DNA of 64,000 nucleotides from Streptomyces liangshanensis (GCF_011694815.1 NZ_CP050177.1:744001-808000); one strand, 5' to 3'. Counted from the first letter of the stretch, positions 36,504-46,390 are shown. Numbers and translations are program-made. Notes: generated by a model from the sequence alone, not told the origin.

Positions 36504-38584
36504 CGTGTCTCACCTGTCGCCAGTTCGTTCGGGGTGTTCCGGGGGTGCGGGCCGCCGGGGTCGGCGGGAGTGCCCGCGCCGGTGTCCGCGTGCAGCAGGC
36601 AGGCCGCCAGGGACGTGCCGCCGCCGGGCCCGGTGACCTGGAGGAGCGGGGGCACCTGGGTGGCGCAGGCGTCGAAGGCGTGCGGACATCGGGGGGCGAA
36701 CGCACACCCGCTGGGGAGTCTGCGCAGGTCGGGCGGGGAGCCGATGATGCCGGTCAGCTCCCGCTTGGGGCCGCCGAGGGTGGGGAAGGAGCCCAGCAGG
36801 CCGCGGCTGTACGGGTGTTGCGGGCGGCGGTAGAAGTCGTCGGCCGGGGCCATCTCGACGACCTTGCCGCCGTACATCACCGCGATGGTGTCGGAGAGTT
36901 CGATCAGCAGGGACAGGTCGTGGGTGATGAACACGACCGAGAAGCCGAGCCGGTCCTTCAACTCCATGATCTTCTCGATGATCTGACGCTGGATCACCAC
37001 GTCGAGCGCGGTGGTCGGTTCGTCCATCACGATGATCTCGGGGTCGAGGGCGAGCCCGACGGCGATCATCGCGCGCTGCCGCATGCCGCCGGAGAGTTCG
37101 TGCGGGTAGGAGTTCGCGCGGTCGGCGGGGATGCCGACGATGCCGAGGAGTTCCACCACCCGGGCGGCGCGTTCCCGGGCGTCCATCTTCGGCCGGTGGG
37201 CGACGATGACGTCCTCGATCTGGGCGCCGATCCGCAGGATCGGGTTGAGCGCGTTCATCGCCGACTGGAAGACGATGGACAGTTCCTCCCAGCGGAAGCC
37301 GCGCAGTTCGTCCTCGTCCATGGCGAGCACGTCGACGGTGGTGCCGTCGGGCTTGGTGTAGTGGATCTCGCCCCGGGATATCTCGGCCGGCGGCTTGTGC
37401 AGCCGGGTGATGGCGTAGGCGAGGGTGGACTTGCCCGAGCCCGACTCCCCCGCGATGCCCAGCACTTCGCCGCGCCGCAGGGTGAACGAGACGTCGCTGA
37501 CGGCCGGGGTACGGCCGCTCTCGCCGACGTACTCCACCCGCAGGTCGCGGACGTCGAGCACGACGTCGGTGCTGTCCTGGGTGAAGGGCGTCGCGGCGGG
37601 CCGCCGTACCACCGGGCCCTGGTGGCGGACACGGCGCGGGCGCTTGGCCGACACCTGGCCGCGCTGGGCCTTCTTGGTGCCGATGCCGGCCTGCCGCAGC
37701 CGGGGGTTGATGAACTCGTCGATGCCGAAGTTGACCAGGGACAGGGAGGTGCCGAGCACCGCGATGGCCAGTCCCGCGGGGACGAACCACCACCAGGCGC
37801 CGGTCAGCAGCGCGCTGCCGGTCTGGGCCCAGTAGAGGATCGTGCCCCAGGACCACTGGGTGACGTCGGCGAGGCCGAGGAACGCCAGGCTGGCCTGGGT
37901 GAGGATGGCGAAGATGACGGTGCCGAGGAACGAGGCGGCGATCACGGCCATCTGGTTGGGCAGGATGTCCTTGAGGATGATCCGCCAGGTCTTCTCGCCG
38001 GTGGCGCGGGCGGCCTCCACGAAGTCCCGTTTGCGCAGGGACAGCGTCTGGGCGCGCAGCACCCGGGCGCCCCAGGCCCAGCCGGTGACGGTGATGACCA
38101 GGATGATCCCGAGCGACCCGCTGTGCGGGAGGTACGCGGCGAGGATGATGGTCAGCGGCAGTCCCGGCAGGACGAGGAACACGTTCGCGAGCAGCGACAG
38201 CAGTTCGTCGCCGATCCCGCCCACGTACCCGGCGGTGATGCCGACCCCCACCGACAGGACGGTGGTGATGACGGCGGCGCCGAGGCCGACCACCATCGAG
38301 GCGCGGGCGCCGTACAGCATCTGGGACAGGATGTCCTGTCCGTTCTGCGTGGTGCCCAGCCAGTGGGAGCCGGAGGGCGGGGCGAGGGCCGCGTCGCTGA
38401 CGGCGGAGGGGTCGTACGGCGAGATCCACGGCGCGATGACGGCCAGGACCACGAAGACCAGCAGGATCACCAGGCCGGTGAGGGTCATCGGGGAGCGCAG
38501 CAGGCGCACCCAGAGCCGGGTGAGGTTCCCGGAGGACTCCACACCGGTGTCCGCCTCGGCCAGGGCAGCGGGTTGCAGGGCCAT
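36500..38584 (-). CDS. Fused ABC permease/ATP-binding protein (DppC-DppD fusion)
   Basis: A 694-residue fusion. Residues 1-310 are a DppC-type permease with an N-terminal membrane segment and the EAA-like loop (DFVEAARATGEKTWRIILKD, about 185). Residues about 345-660 are a DppD-type ATPase with Walker A GESGSGKST (about 380), LSGGMRQRAMIAVGLAL (about 500) and Walker B IIVMDEPTTALD. A linker of about 35 basic residues joins them. Such fusions recur in actinobacterial family-5 importers. The cysteine-bearing C-terminal extension (CAFAPRCPHAFDAC) is present. It starts three bases after the DppB-type gene ends. Confidence 0.92.
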
Positions 38585-38587
38585 GGG

Positions 38588-39562
38588 TCAGCTCTCCCTT
38601 GTCCTCGGGTCGAGGAACACGTACGCGATGTCCGCGAGGAGGTTCGCGACGAGTACCAGCACGGTGATGAGCAGGAAAATGGCGGACATCAGGGGGTAGT
38701 CGGCCGCCTGCGCGGCCTTGAAGAGCACCGACCCGATGCCGGGGTAGTTGAAGACGACCTCGGTGACGATGGAGCCGCCGATGACGAAGCCGAGCGACAT
38801 CGCGAAGCCGGAGAACGACGGGAGCATCGCGTTGCGGGCCGCGTAGGTGTACATCACCCGCCGCTTGGAGAGGCCCTTGGCCTCGGCGAGCCGGACGTAG
38901 TCCTCGCCGAGCGTGGTCAGCATCATGTTGCGCATGCCGATGAGCCAGCCGCCGACCGAGGCGACGGTGATGGTGGCGGCGGGCAAGACCGCGTAGTTGA
39001 CCGCGCTGGCGAGGAAGCCGCCGTTCAGCCCGATGCTCTGGTCGAGCGCGTAACCACCGGACAGCGGGAACCAGTTGAGGGTGATCGCGAAGACGTAGAC
39101 CATGATGATCGCGAACCAGAAGTAGGGGATGGACGACAGGAACGTCGTCACGGGCACCAGCGAGTCGAGCCAACTGCCGCGTTTCCAGCCGGCCAGCATG
39201 CCCAGCGAGGTGCCGAGGACGAAGCCCAGCACGGTGCAGATGGTGACGAGGATCAGCGTCCAGTACATGCTGCTGCCGAGGACCGTGCTGACCTTGGACG
39301 GGTAGTACGCGTACGAGATCCCGAAGTTGCCGGTGAACACGCTGTGCCAGTAACTGACGTACTGCTGCCAGAGGTTCTGGTCGGGCTGGCCGAAGAGAAC
39401 CCGCAGGGCGTGCACCGCGGACGGGCTGAGTTTGCCGTGGAACTGGTTGATCAGGTTGTCCGCCGGATTGCCCGGCATGACACGCGGGATGAGGAAGTTG
39501 AGGCTGATCGCAGCCCAGGCGGTGAGCAGGTAGAAGGCGATCTTCCTGAGGAGTGTGCGCAC
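38588..39562 (-). CDS. ABC transporter permease (DppB/OppB type)
   Basis: A 324-residue permease with six transmembrane segments. The N-terminal helix TAWAAISLNFLIPRVMPGNP is the family signature, and the cytoplasmic EAA-type loop is DYVRLAEAKGLSKRRVMYTY (about 220-240). It is the first gene of the seven-gene transporter/ThuA/isomerase/SDR operon, whose promoter region carries the near-palindrome with the GCAAGTGGTAT operator (39627-39654). Partner of the DppC domain in the next gene. Confidence 0.92.
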   Translation of the reverse strand: MRTLLRKIAFYLLTAWAAISLNFLIPRVMPGNPADNLINQFHGKLSPSAVHALRVLFGQPDQNLWQQYVSYWHSVFTGNFGISYAYYPSKVSTVLGSSMYWTLILVTICTVLGFVLGTSLGMLAGWKRGSWLDSLVPVTTFLSSIPYFWFAIIMVYVFAITLNWFPLSGGYALDQSIGLNGGFLASAVNYAVLPAATITVASVGGWLIGMRNMMLTTLGEDYVRLAEAKGLSKRRVMYTYAARNAMLPSFSGFAMSLGFVIGGSIVTEVVFNYPGIGSVLFKAAQAADYPLMSAIFLLITVLVLVANLLADIAYVFLDPRTRES

Positions 39563-39626
39563 GGATCAGTCCCCTTCACCGGCGGCCGTCGCTTCCATAG
39601 CCGACTCGCTCTCTTTCGGCCGATTT

Positions 39627-39654
39627 AGTGGTGTGCCAAATGCATACCACTTGC
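39627..39654 (-). promoter_or_regulatory. Near-palindrome with shared operator, ABC transporter promoter
   Basis: AGTGGTGTG (39627-39635) faces CATACCACT (39643-39651) across seven bases: 9-bp arms with one mismatch. The right half extends to ATACCACTTGC (39644-39654), the exact reverse complement of the element upstream of the second operon. It lies 65-92 bases upstream of the DppB-type start codon. Confidence 0.65.
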
Positions 39655-39802
39655 CGACATCTTAATACGAACGGCGATCCTGTCTAGAGGTGGAACAGGA
39701 GAGAACGCGGCGTAAATTCGCTGCCTAGTTGGCTACTTTAGCCACAAAGAAGGACATAAAGGGCGGGCGAATCCGGCCAGTGCCCGCAGATGGGGTTCGG
39801 AT

Positions 39803-39817
39803 TGGTGCTTACCACTT
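39803..39817 (+). promoter_or_regulatory. TGGT-N4-ACCA element upstream of alcohol dehydrogenase
   Basis: TGGTGCTTACCACTT: TGGT and ACCA (39803-39814) form a short palindrome, and TACCACTT matches the core of the shared element. It lies 62-76 bases before the dehydrogenase start codon, so the same regulators may control it. Confidence 0.5.
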
Positions 39818-39878
39818 AGGACCACATCGCTACACTGATCCGCACCACTCGGACAGGAACGCGGACTGGAGTCCCCTC

Positions 39879-40823
39879 ATGAAGATCAGTCAACTCGTCG
39901 GCCGTCGCACCTCCGAGGTCGTCACCGCGGACGACCCCGTGCCCGCCGACCACCAGGTGCTGGTGGACGTACTGGCCTGCGGGGTGTGTACGTCGGACAT
40001 CGGGGCGTGGCGGGACCACGACCCCGCCGGCGCACCGGTCCGGCTGGGTCACGAGATGGTGGGCCGTGTGGTCGGCGCGGGGCGCGACGCGGGGCGGTGG
40101 GTTCCGGGCGATCTCGTGACGGGCCTGGGCGGCGAGGGGTTCGCGACGCGGGCGGTCATGGACGCGAACGCGGTCCTGCCGGTGCCGGCGGGCATCGAGC
40201 CGGCGCACGCGCTGGGCGAACCGGTGGCCGACCTGGAGGAGGCCCTGTCCCGTACCGGCGTCGGCCCCGGTGACCGGGTGGCCGTGGTGGGTCTCGGCTT
40301 CATGGGCCTCGGCCTCGTCCAGCTCGCCAAACGGCACGCGCCCGGTCTGCTCATCGGCGTGGACCCGGACCCCGCCCGGCGCCGGCGGGCCCTCGCGCTC
40401 GGCGCCGACCTGGTCTTCGCACCCAACACACTGCCGGAGGAGTACCGCTCGGACACCGGCCGGGCCACGGACGCGCGGCCGGCGATCGTGCTGGAGGCGA
40501 CCGGGGCCACCGGCGGGCTGCGGACGGCGGGCAGCATGGTCCGGCCGTTCGGCACGCTGGGGGTGGTGGGCTACCACCACACCGGCGACGCGATGATGGA
40601 CATGGACCTCTGGTACAAGGCCGTCACCGTCGTCAACGGCTTCTGCCCCGACCGCACCCGGCTGGTCGCCGCGATGCGGGAGACCCTCGCCCTGATCGCC
40701 GAACGGCGGTTCAGCTACGAGCCGTTGATCACCCACCGGTTCGGCCTGGACGACGTCGACGAGGCGTTCCGGACCCTGGAGGCGGCGGGCCCGGACTTCG
40801 TCAAGGGGGTGGTGCTGTTCTGA
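39879..40823 (+). CDS. Zinc-type medium-chain alcohol/polyol dehydrogenase
   Basis: A 314-residue MDR-family dehydrogenase. Catalytic zinc ligands are Cys in LACGVCTSDIGAW (about 36) and His in RLGHEMVGRVVG (about 60). The Rossmann motif is VVGLGFMGLGLVQLA (about 132-146), followed by GVDPDPARR. The four-cysteine structural zinc lobe is absent, making the protein shorter than the usual 340-350 residues. ATG 39879 follows TGGAG; the in-frame upstream frame from 39729 is rejected. It is the only plus-strand enzyme of the island and shares the control region with the importer. Confidence 0.85.
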   Translation: MKISQLVGRRTSEVVTADDPVPADHQVLVDVLACGVCTSDIGAWRDHDPAGAPVRLGHEMVGRVVGAGRDAGRWVPGDLVTGLGGEGFATRAVMDANAVLPVPAGIEPAHALGEPVADLEEALSRTGVGPGDRVAVVGLGFMGLGLVQLAKRHAPGLLIGVDPDPARRRRALALGADLVFAPNTLPEEYRSDTGRATDARPAIVLEATGATGGLRTAGSMVRPFGTLGVVGYHHTGDAMMDMDLWYKAVTVVNGFCPDRTRLVAAMRETLALIAERRFSYEPLITHRFGLDDVDEAFRTLEAAGPDFVKGVVLF

Positions 40824-40841
40824 GCGGGGCCCCCGCGCGCA

Positions 40842-41606
40842 CTACGAGCGCGCGAACGAGGTACGCAACCGGTAGCGGTCGCCCGCGTACTGGATCGTCG
40901 AGACGAACAACGGTTCCCGCTGTCCGCCCAGCGCGACCTGCCGCATGACGAGCACCGGGTCGCCGGACGCCAGGTCGAGGTGCTCGGCCGCCCGTTCGTC
41001 GGCCTTCGTCGCCTCGATCGTGCTGTCCGCGCGCACCGGTTCGACCCCGGCCGCCGCGAGGGTGGCGTACAGCGACCGCTCCTGGAAGTCCACCCGCTCG
41101 ATGTCCGGTACGAGTGCCTGCCGCAGGCGCGTCACATCCAGCGCTATCGCCACGCCCTCCAGCAGGCGCACCCGCTCCAGGCGGAAGAGCGGCGTCCCGG
41201 GAGCGATGGCCAGTTGCTCGGCCTCGTCGATGGTGGCCGGGCTCGTCTCGGCGCGCAGCACCTTGGAGTGGGGGGTGAGCCCCATCCGCGCCGCCGTCTC
41301 GCTGAACGACTCCAGTGTGTTGGGCCATTCCTTCTTCCGCGCGGCCGGGACGGTCTTGGCCACGTACCAGCCACGCCCGTGCGAGGGGTTCAACACCCCA
41401 GTCTCGACCAGGCTGTTGAGCGCCTTGCGCAACGTCACGCGGCTGATGCCCAGTTGCTGGCACAACTGGCGTTCGGGGGGCAGCCGGCCGCCGGGCAGGA
41501 GCACGCCCCGGTCGATCTCCCCCTGGATCACCTGGACCGCCTGGATCCACAACGGCTCCGGATATCCGGGCACCATGGCACCGGAGACCTCAGGCGAGTC
41601 GTTCAT
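40842..41606 (-). CDS. GntR-family regulator with UTRA domain (second paralogue)
   Basis: A 254-residue HutC-type regulator. Helix-turn-helix GGRLPPERQLCQQLGISRVTLRKALNSL (about residues 38-65) and UTRA domain (about 100-250, RLERVRLLEG, YAGDRYRLRTSFARS). It is very similar to the regulator at 29098-29883 in both domains, which suggests duplication and overlapping operators with different ligands. It converges with the alcohol dehydrogenase, with 18 bases between stops. It marks the right edge of the catabolic island. Confidence 0.88.
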   Translation of the reverse strand: MNDSPEVSGAMVPGYPEPLWIQAVQVIQGEIDRGVLLPGGRLPPERQLCQQLGISRVTLRKALNSLVETGVLNPSHGRGWYVAKTVPAARKKEWPNTLESFSETAARMGLTPHSKVLRAETSPATIDEAEQLAIAPGTPLFRLERVRLLEGVAIALDVTRLRQALVPDIERVDFQERSLYATLAAAGVEPVRADSTIEATKADERAAEHLDLASGDPVLVMRQVALGGQREPLFVSTIQYAGDRYRLRTSFARS

Positions 41607-41669
41607 ACAGTGAGGCTCCCATGGTGATGTGCTCCGGTGAACAGGCGCGGATCACCTTAGCGGACGCGG

Positions 41670-42770
41670 TCAGCGCGCCGGGCCGCGCCGGGTCACCTCG
41701 CCCTTCGCGTCCGCGTCGAGGAAAGCCGAGCCGTCGGGTCCCGTCACGGTGACCCGGAGGGTGAGGGCGCCGGTGAGGTGCTCGGCGGTGACCTGCCAGC
41801 TCTGCGGGGCGCCGACGCCGAGCGTGGTACGGGCCCGCGCGACCAGGTCGGGCACGCGCGCGCACGGCAGGGAGCGTACGTCGAACCGGACGAGCGGGGT
41901 GTCGGCGGGGGCGAACACCACGGTCAGCAGCCGTTCCTGGACGCTGACGGTGAGTGCCTGGCGCGCGTCCGCCTCCTTCCCCTTGGTCAACGAGTCGACG
42001 GCCCGGCACAGTTCGCCCCGGTCGAGCAGCGACTGCCCCGGTCCGACGGAGACCGTGCCGAGCCCCGCCGACGAGGTGACCGTGGTCGAGGTCGTGGTGG
42101 AGACGGAGGGTTTCGCGGAGGACGGCGGCGGCGCGGACGCCTCGTCCCCGAAGAGGTCGGCGCGCAGCGGCACGATCACCGCGGCGGCGCCGAGCAGCAG
42201 GCCGAGGAAGCGGAGAAGACCGGCCCCGCAGCCCTCCGGGGGCTTCTTCACGAGAGCGGATTCCGGCGCGGAGTCGATACGGGCCTCGGCGGCCCGCGCC
42301 TTCCATTCGGCGGGAGGCCGCGTGACGAGCCGTACCTTCCAGGGCCGGTCCACGTGGTAGGTGACCACCACGATCCCGCGCGGACGGTGGTCGGGGAGGT
42401 CGACCAGGTTGATGTTCGCGGTGGTCTCGACGCGGTACGCGGACGCGTCGTCCGGCGCGACCGTCAGAACGAACTGGACGGGTATGTCCCCCGTCTCGCC
42501 CCCAACGGCGTGCGCGCTCTCGATCACCGCGAGCGCCGTACGGGCCCCCGCGCCGGCCTCGCGGAAGCGCCGCGGCAGCCCGGCGGCGAAGAGCAGCAGG
42601 GCGTACGCGAGGGGCAGGGCCAGGCCCCCGGCGACCAGCGGAACGCTCTCGATGACGGCGCCGCAGACCAGCGCGGCCAGGGAGGCGCCGGTCACTCCCC
42701 CGGACAGGAAACCCCGGAGGAGAGCCACCGGTCGGTGGTGGGTGGGAGGCGCGCTCTCCGTGATCGTCAT
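41670..42770 (-). CDS. Membrane protein of unknown function
   Basis: I do not recognise a family. The 366-residue product has two hydrophobic segments near the N-terminus (TGASLAALVCGAVIE and PLVAGGLALPLAYALLLFA), a cytoplasm-like region (about 75-170), a third segment (GLLRFLGLLLGAAAVIVPL, about 185) and a Ser/Thr-rich linker before a 120-residue extracellular-type domain. ATG 42770 is used; a GTG two codons upstream (42776) is possible and neither has a good ribosome binding site. No operon partner. A sensor or lipoprotein-like surface role is conceivable but not supported. Confidence 0.6.
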   Translation of the reverse strand: MTITESAPPTHHRPVALLRGFLSGGVTGASLAALVCGAVIESVPLVAGGLALPLAYALLLFAAGLPRRFREAGAGARTALAVIESAHAVGGETGDIPVQFVLTVAPDDASAYRVETTANINLVDLPDHRPRGIVVVTYHVDRPWKVRLVTRPPAEWKARAAEARIDSAPESALVKKPPEGCGAGLLRFLGLLLGAAAVIVPLRADLFGDEASAPPPSSAKPSVSTTTSTTVTSSAGLGTVSVGPGQSLLDRGELCRAVDSLTKGKEADARQALTVSVQERLLTVVFAPADTPLVRFDVRSLPCARVPDLVARARTTLGVGAPQSWQVTAEHLTGALTLRVTVTGPDGSAFLDADAKGEVTRRGPAR

Positions 42771-42887
42771 GCGCACGATTGTCTGTGGTCCGGGCGTCCA
42801 CCGGAATGCCTGTGCGTGACCATCCGTGGCCCGGGAGGGATCGGCGGGGTGCCGCGGATTCGGCGCCGCGACACCCTCAGGCCACCG

Positions 42888-44003
42888 CTACGACAGCACC
42901 GCGTCGCCGGTCCGCGGCTCGTCGGGCTCCGACACCGGGGGCGGGTCGGCGAGTTGCTCGCGCAGGTAGTTCCAGACCACCGCCACCAGCGCGGCCACCG
43001 GCACCGCGAGCAGGCTGCCCACCACACCGGCGAGGCTGCCGCCGAGTGTCACCGCCAGCAGGACCACGGCGGCGTGCAGGCCCAGTCCGCGGCTCTGGAT
43101 CATGGGCTGGAGCACGTTGCCCTCCACCTGCTGGACGACGACGATGATCGCCAGCACGATCAGCGCGTCGGTCAGGCCGTTCGACACCAGCGCGATGAGC
43201 ACCGCGACCAGGCCCGCGAACAGCGCGCCCACGATCGGCACGAACGCGGAGACGAAGGTCAGCACCGCCAGCGGGAGCACCAGCGGCACCCCGAGCGCCC
43301 ACAGGCCGATTCCGATGAACACCGCGTCGAGGAGACCGATGAGGGCCTGCGACCGTACGAACGCGCCGAGCGTCTCCCAGCCGCGCTCGGCGACGATCGG
43401 GACGTCGGTGGCGAGCCGGCCGGGGAGCTGGCGGGCGAGCCACGGCAGGAACCGCGGGCCGTCCTTGAGGAAGAAGAACATCAGGAAGAGCGCCAGGACA
43501 CCGGTGACCAGACCGTTGAACACCGTGCCCACGCCGGTGACCACGGCGCCCACCATGCTGCCCACACTGCCCTGGATCCGGGCGACGGCGGCGTCGAAGG
43601 CGCCCGCGATCTGGTCGTCGCCGATGTTCAGCGGCGGCCCGGAGGCCCACTCGCGCAACTTCTGGATGCCGTCGACCACACCGTCCGTCAGCTCGCCGGA
43701 CTGGGACGCCACCGGCACCGCGATCAGCGCCACGATGCCGAGGGAGACCAGGAGGAAGAGGAGGGTCACCGCCGTCGCGGCGAGCGCGGGGGCCCACCCG
43801 CGCCGGCGCAGGAAAGCGGTCAGGGGCCAGGTCATGGTCGTGAGGAACAGCCCCACCACCAGCGGCCAGACGACCGGCCACATCCGGCCCAGGAGCCACA
43901 GGCCCACCGCGACCATCACGAGGACCGCCAGCAGTTCGACGGAGACGCGCGCCGATCTCCGGAGCGCTGCGGCGGTTTTGGTGGAACTCAGCGTGGCAGA
44001 CAT
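42888..44003 (-). CDS. AI-2E family transporter (PerM-like)
   Basis: A 371-residue membrane protein with about eight transmembrane segments, the typical N-terminal pair (LLAVLVMVAVGLWLLGRMWPVVWPL), a hydrophilic insertion (about 105-150) and the conserved C-terminal VVQQVEGNVLQPMIQSRGLGLH (about 300-322) followed by PVAALVAVVWNYL. Members export AI-2, antiport sodium and protons, or have unknown roles. ATG 44003 is used; a GTG three codons upstream is possible. It begins 11 bases after the end of the tandem-repeat protein gene, so it may be co-transcribed with it. Confidence 0.85.
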   Translation of the reverse strand: MSATLSSTKTAAALRRSARVSVELLAVLVMVAVGLWLLGRMWPVVWPLVVGLFLTTMTWPLTAFLRRRGWAPALAATAVTLLFLLVSLGIVALIAVPVASQSGELTDGVVDGIQKLREWASGPPLNIGDDQIAGAFDAAVARIQGSVGSMVGAVVTGVGTVFNGLVTGVLALFLMFFFLKDGPRFLPWLARQLPGRLATDVPIVAERGWETLGAFVRSQALIGLLDAVFIGIGLWALGVPLVLPLAVLTFVSAFVPIVGALFAGLVAVLIALVSNGLTDALIVLAIIVVVQQVEGNVLQPMIQSRGLGLHAAVVLLAVTLGGSLAGVVGSLLAVPVAALVAVVWNYLREQLADPPPVSEPDEPRTGDAVLS

Positions 44004-44013
44004 GGGGGCCACC

Positions 44014-45192
44014 CTATGGGGCCACGGACGCGCGTACGTCCGGAAGGCCGACGTCGTCGGGGAGGCGGTGGCCGAGGGCGGTGAACCGCGCCGCGACGTC
44101 CGCCGGGCTCCTCCCCGTGAGGCCCGCGCTGCGCAGGACGTGCTCCAGGTGAACCTCGTCCAGGTACGAGCGGTCGAGCGTCGCGAGCAGGCGGACGTCC
44201 GCCTCGTCGGCCGTCTCGGGCAGGATCGCGTTCTCGTGCAGGCAATGGCCCATCTCGGCCAGCCGCGCGGCGACGTCGGCGGGGGTACGGCCCGTGGCGA
44301 GGGCCGCGCGCAGCACGTGGCGCATCGGCAGCCCGACCGTGGTCTCCCGCCCCAACCAGGGTGCGCGGCCGTCGAGTTCCTCGCTGAGGAGGACGGGGTC
44401 GTCGGGCTCCGGGGTGTCGGGCACGGGCGGGGCGGGGTGGCCCAGCTCCGCCAGCCGGGCGGCGACGTCCGCCGGGGTGCGCCCGGTCTCCCGGGCGACC
44501 TCCAGGATGTGCCCGACGGGCGGTGTCCGGTAGTGCCAGCCGGTGACCACCTCCCCCGCGGACCTCAGGAGCGGCTCGTCCGAGGGGTCGGGGGTGTACG
44601 GCAGCCGGAGGCCGAGCGCGACCAGGCGCAGGGCGGCGGCGTACGTGCCGCGCCGCGTCTCGCCGCCGGACTCCACCACACAGTACGCGGGCACCTCGTC
44701 GCCCCAGTCGGCCCACGTCCGGTAGCGACCGTAGCCGCTGCTGATCAGCACGGCGTCGCCGCGGTCCGCGGTCTCGGGCAGCGGCCGGCCGGTGCCGCCG
44801 AGCCGGTAGCCGAGCGCGGTCAGCCGCCGGGCGACGTCGGCGGGAGAGCGGTCGGCCCGGCCCGCCGATTCGAGTACCTGGCGCAGGGACACCGGCCTGC
44901 CGACGTCGAGCCAGGTGGGCGAGTATCGCGCGGCGACGTCCCGGAGCAGCGGGACGTCCGCGGGGTCGACGGTCCCGGGCAACGGGGCTTCGGGAAGCTC
45001 GATGTCGGCGTATCCCAGGGCGGTCAGCCGGGCGGCCACGTCGGCGGGAGTGTGGCCGAGGACGGCGGCGGCGTGCAACACGTGCCCGTACGGGACCTGG
45101 CGGGCGGGGTCCAACCAGGGTCCGCGGCCGTCGAGTTCACGGCTGGCGGCCTTGATGTCGTCCGGGTCCTGCGAGTCGGGGGCGTCGTACAT
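44014..45192 (-). CDS. Tandem helix-turn-helix-like repeat protein
   Basis: A 392-residue soluble protein built from about six repeats of 56-68 residues. Each ends in the motif RxPADVAxRLxxLG: residues 47-60, 115-128, a degenerate copy near 182-194, 238-251, 302-315 and 361-374. Each copy is preceded by a V-x-x-x-H/Q-V-L helix and followed by a loop with PxxxDxxLL. The pattern resembles the wHTH-type repeats found in some Streptomyces signalling and conflict-associated proteins; I cannot confirm a named family. No enzyme domain. The gene follows the STM4015-like LRR gene by 70 bp on the same strand, so they probably work together. Confidence 0.65.
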   Translation of the reverse strand: MYDAPDSQDPDDIKAASRELDGRGPWLDPARQVPYGHVLHAAAVLGHTPADVAARLTALGYADIELPEAPLPGTVDPADVPLLRDVAARYSPTWLDVGRPVSLRQVLESAGRADRSPADVARRLTALGYRLGGTGRPLPETADRGDAVLISSGYGRYRTWADWGDEVPAYCVVESGGETRRGTYAAALRLVALGLRLPYTPDPSDEPLLRSAGEVVTGWHYRTPPVGHILEVARETGRTPADVAARLAELGHPAPPVPDTPEPDDPVLLSEELDGRAPWLGRETTVGLPMRHVLRAALATGRTPADVAARLAEMGHCLHENAILPETADEADVRLLATLDRSYLDEVHLEHVLRSAGLTGRSPADVAARFTALGHRLPDDVGLPDVRASVAP

Positions 45193-45262
45193 GGCGGGGC
45201 CTTTCCATGGCGCGGGGAGAGGAAGGGGGCGGCGGTCCGGCGCCGGTGGGCGCCGGCCGCGG

Positions 45263-46228
45263 TCATTCGCCGACCGCGACGTACCGGCCGTCCTCCTCGT
45301 CCCAGTCGGGATCGTCGCCCTCGTCCTCCTGACGTGACGTCAGGTCGACCCGGACGCCGTGCGGTTCCAGTTCCGTCCAGAGGCGCAGCATCATGGCGTG
45401 GCTGAGGAAGTGGTGCGAGAGGTCCAACTCCCGCAGATGGGTGAGGGGTTGGCCGAGGAGCAGCGCCTCCGCGCCCTCGTCGCCGAGTGTCCCCATCGAC
45501 AGGCTCAGGGATGTCAGCCGGGCCACGACGGGCGCCGAGGCGAGCGCGGCGGCCAACTCGTCCTGGATCGGGCTGTTCTGCAACCCCAGGTGGCGCAGGG
45601 CGGGTTTGCCCCGGCCCGTGAGGAGCGGGGCGAGGTGCTCGACCGTCGTGCCCCCGCCGTAGTCGTCGTCGCCCAGCCACAACTCCAGGCGTTCCAGCGA
45701 CGGCAGGTCGGCGGCGGCGATCTGCGCGGCGGCCTCCGGGGGCAGCCCGCCGGACTGGACGCGCAGCACCCTCAGTTCCTCGTGGCCCGTCACGGGGAAC
45801 GCCAGGCCCTCGCCGCCCCGTACGGCCAGCTCCCGCAGACCGGGGAACGCCGCCAGCACGGGCGCGACGTCCTGGAGGTAGATCGTGGAGATCATCGCCT
45901 CGTCGTCCTCCAGGTCGCCGAGGAACACCGCTTCGAGGCCGGTCAGGCGGGGAGCGAGGTCGAGCAGCGTCTCGTCCGCGAGGCCGCCGTCGCCGTACCA
46001 GGGCTCGCCGAACACCATCGCGCGTATCTTCCCCAGGTCGACCGACTCGGTGAAGCGCGCCGCATAGGCGTCGCCGCGCGCCCCGTAGTCGGTCTCGGCG
46101 GGCAGTTGCCCGCACTGGAGACGCCAGGCGACGGACTCGGCGGCGGGCAGGTCCCCCGGGTTCACGTAGGGCGAGAAGGTGTAGGTGGGCAGTCCGTGGA
46201 ACTGCTCGACGTGGTGCACGTACGACAA
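45263..46228 (-). CDS. STM4015-family leucine-rich-repeat protein
   Basis: A 321-residue protein starting YVHHVEQFHGLPTYTF, typical of the STM4015 family. Irregular leucine-rich repeats run from about residue 95 to 290 (ALRHLGLQNSPI, RLTSLSLSMGTLGDEGAEALL, HLRELDLSHHFLS). The C-terminus is strongly acidic (EDEGDDPDWDEEDG). The start is TTG 46228, supported by GGGAG seven bases upstream. In other bacteria STM4015 accompanies STM4011-4014 genes; none is seen here. It is probably a protein-interaction scaffold for the repeat protein downstream. Confidence 0.82.
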   Translation of the reverse strand: MSYVHHVEQFHGLPTYTFSPYVNPGDLPAAESVAWRLQCGQLPAETDYGARGDAYAARFTESVDLGKIRAMVFGEPWYGDGGLADETLLDLAPRLTGLEAVFLGDLEDDEAMISTIYLQDVAPVLAAFPGLRELAVRGGEGLAFPVTGHEELRVLRVQSGGLPPEAAAQIAAADLPSLERLELWLGDDDYGGGTTVEHLAPLLTGRGKPALRHLGLQNSPIQDELAAALASAPVVARLTSLSLSMGTLGDEGAEALLLGQPLTHLRELDLSHHFLSHAMMLRLWTELEPHGVRVDLTSRQEDEGDDPDWDEEDGRYVAVGE

Positions 46229-46390
46229 GACGTGGCTCCCGACACTCCGGACGCGGCGGCTGTTCCCGTTGTTCTACCAGCCCCTTCCGACACACGAGGC
46301 CCTTCCGTATCACTGTGCACGTACGTACCGACTTTCGGCGCTGACCGAAGACAACGGCGCGGATCGATCGCCCCGCCTAGGCTTCCCCGC

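Larger units (their letters stand above)
39563..39878. other. Divergent control region between ABC importer and alcohol dehydrogenase
   Basis: A 316-bp, comparatively AT-rich region between genes transcribed outward. It holds two operator-like sites, listed separately, and the stretch 39655-39760, which has several TA-rich -10-like hexamers (CTTAATACG, TGCCTAGTT). It is the obvious hub where the GntR regulators would act on both directions. Confidence 0.6.

Noticed and set aside
36545..39628. 1027-codon plus-strand frame opposite the ABC permease genes
   Set aside because: Gly/Glu/Arg/His-rich shadow of the transporter genes with no recognisable domain.
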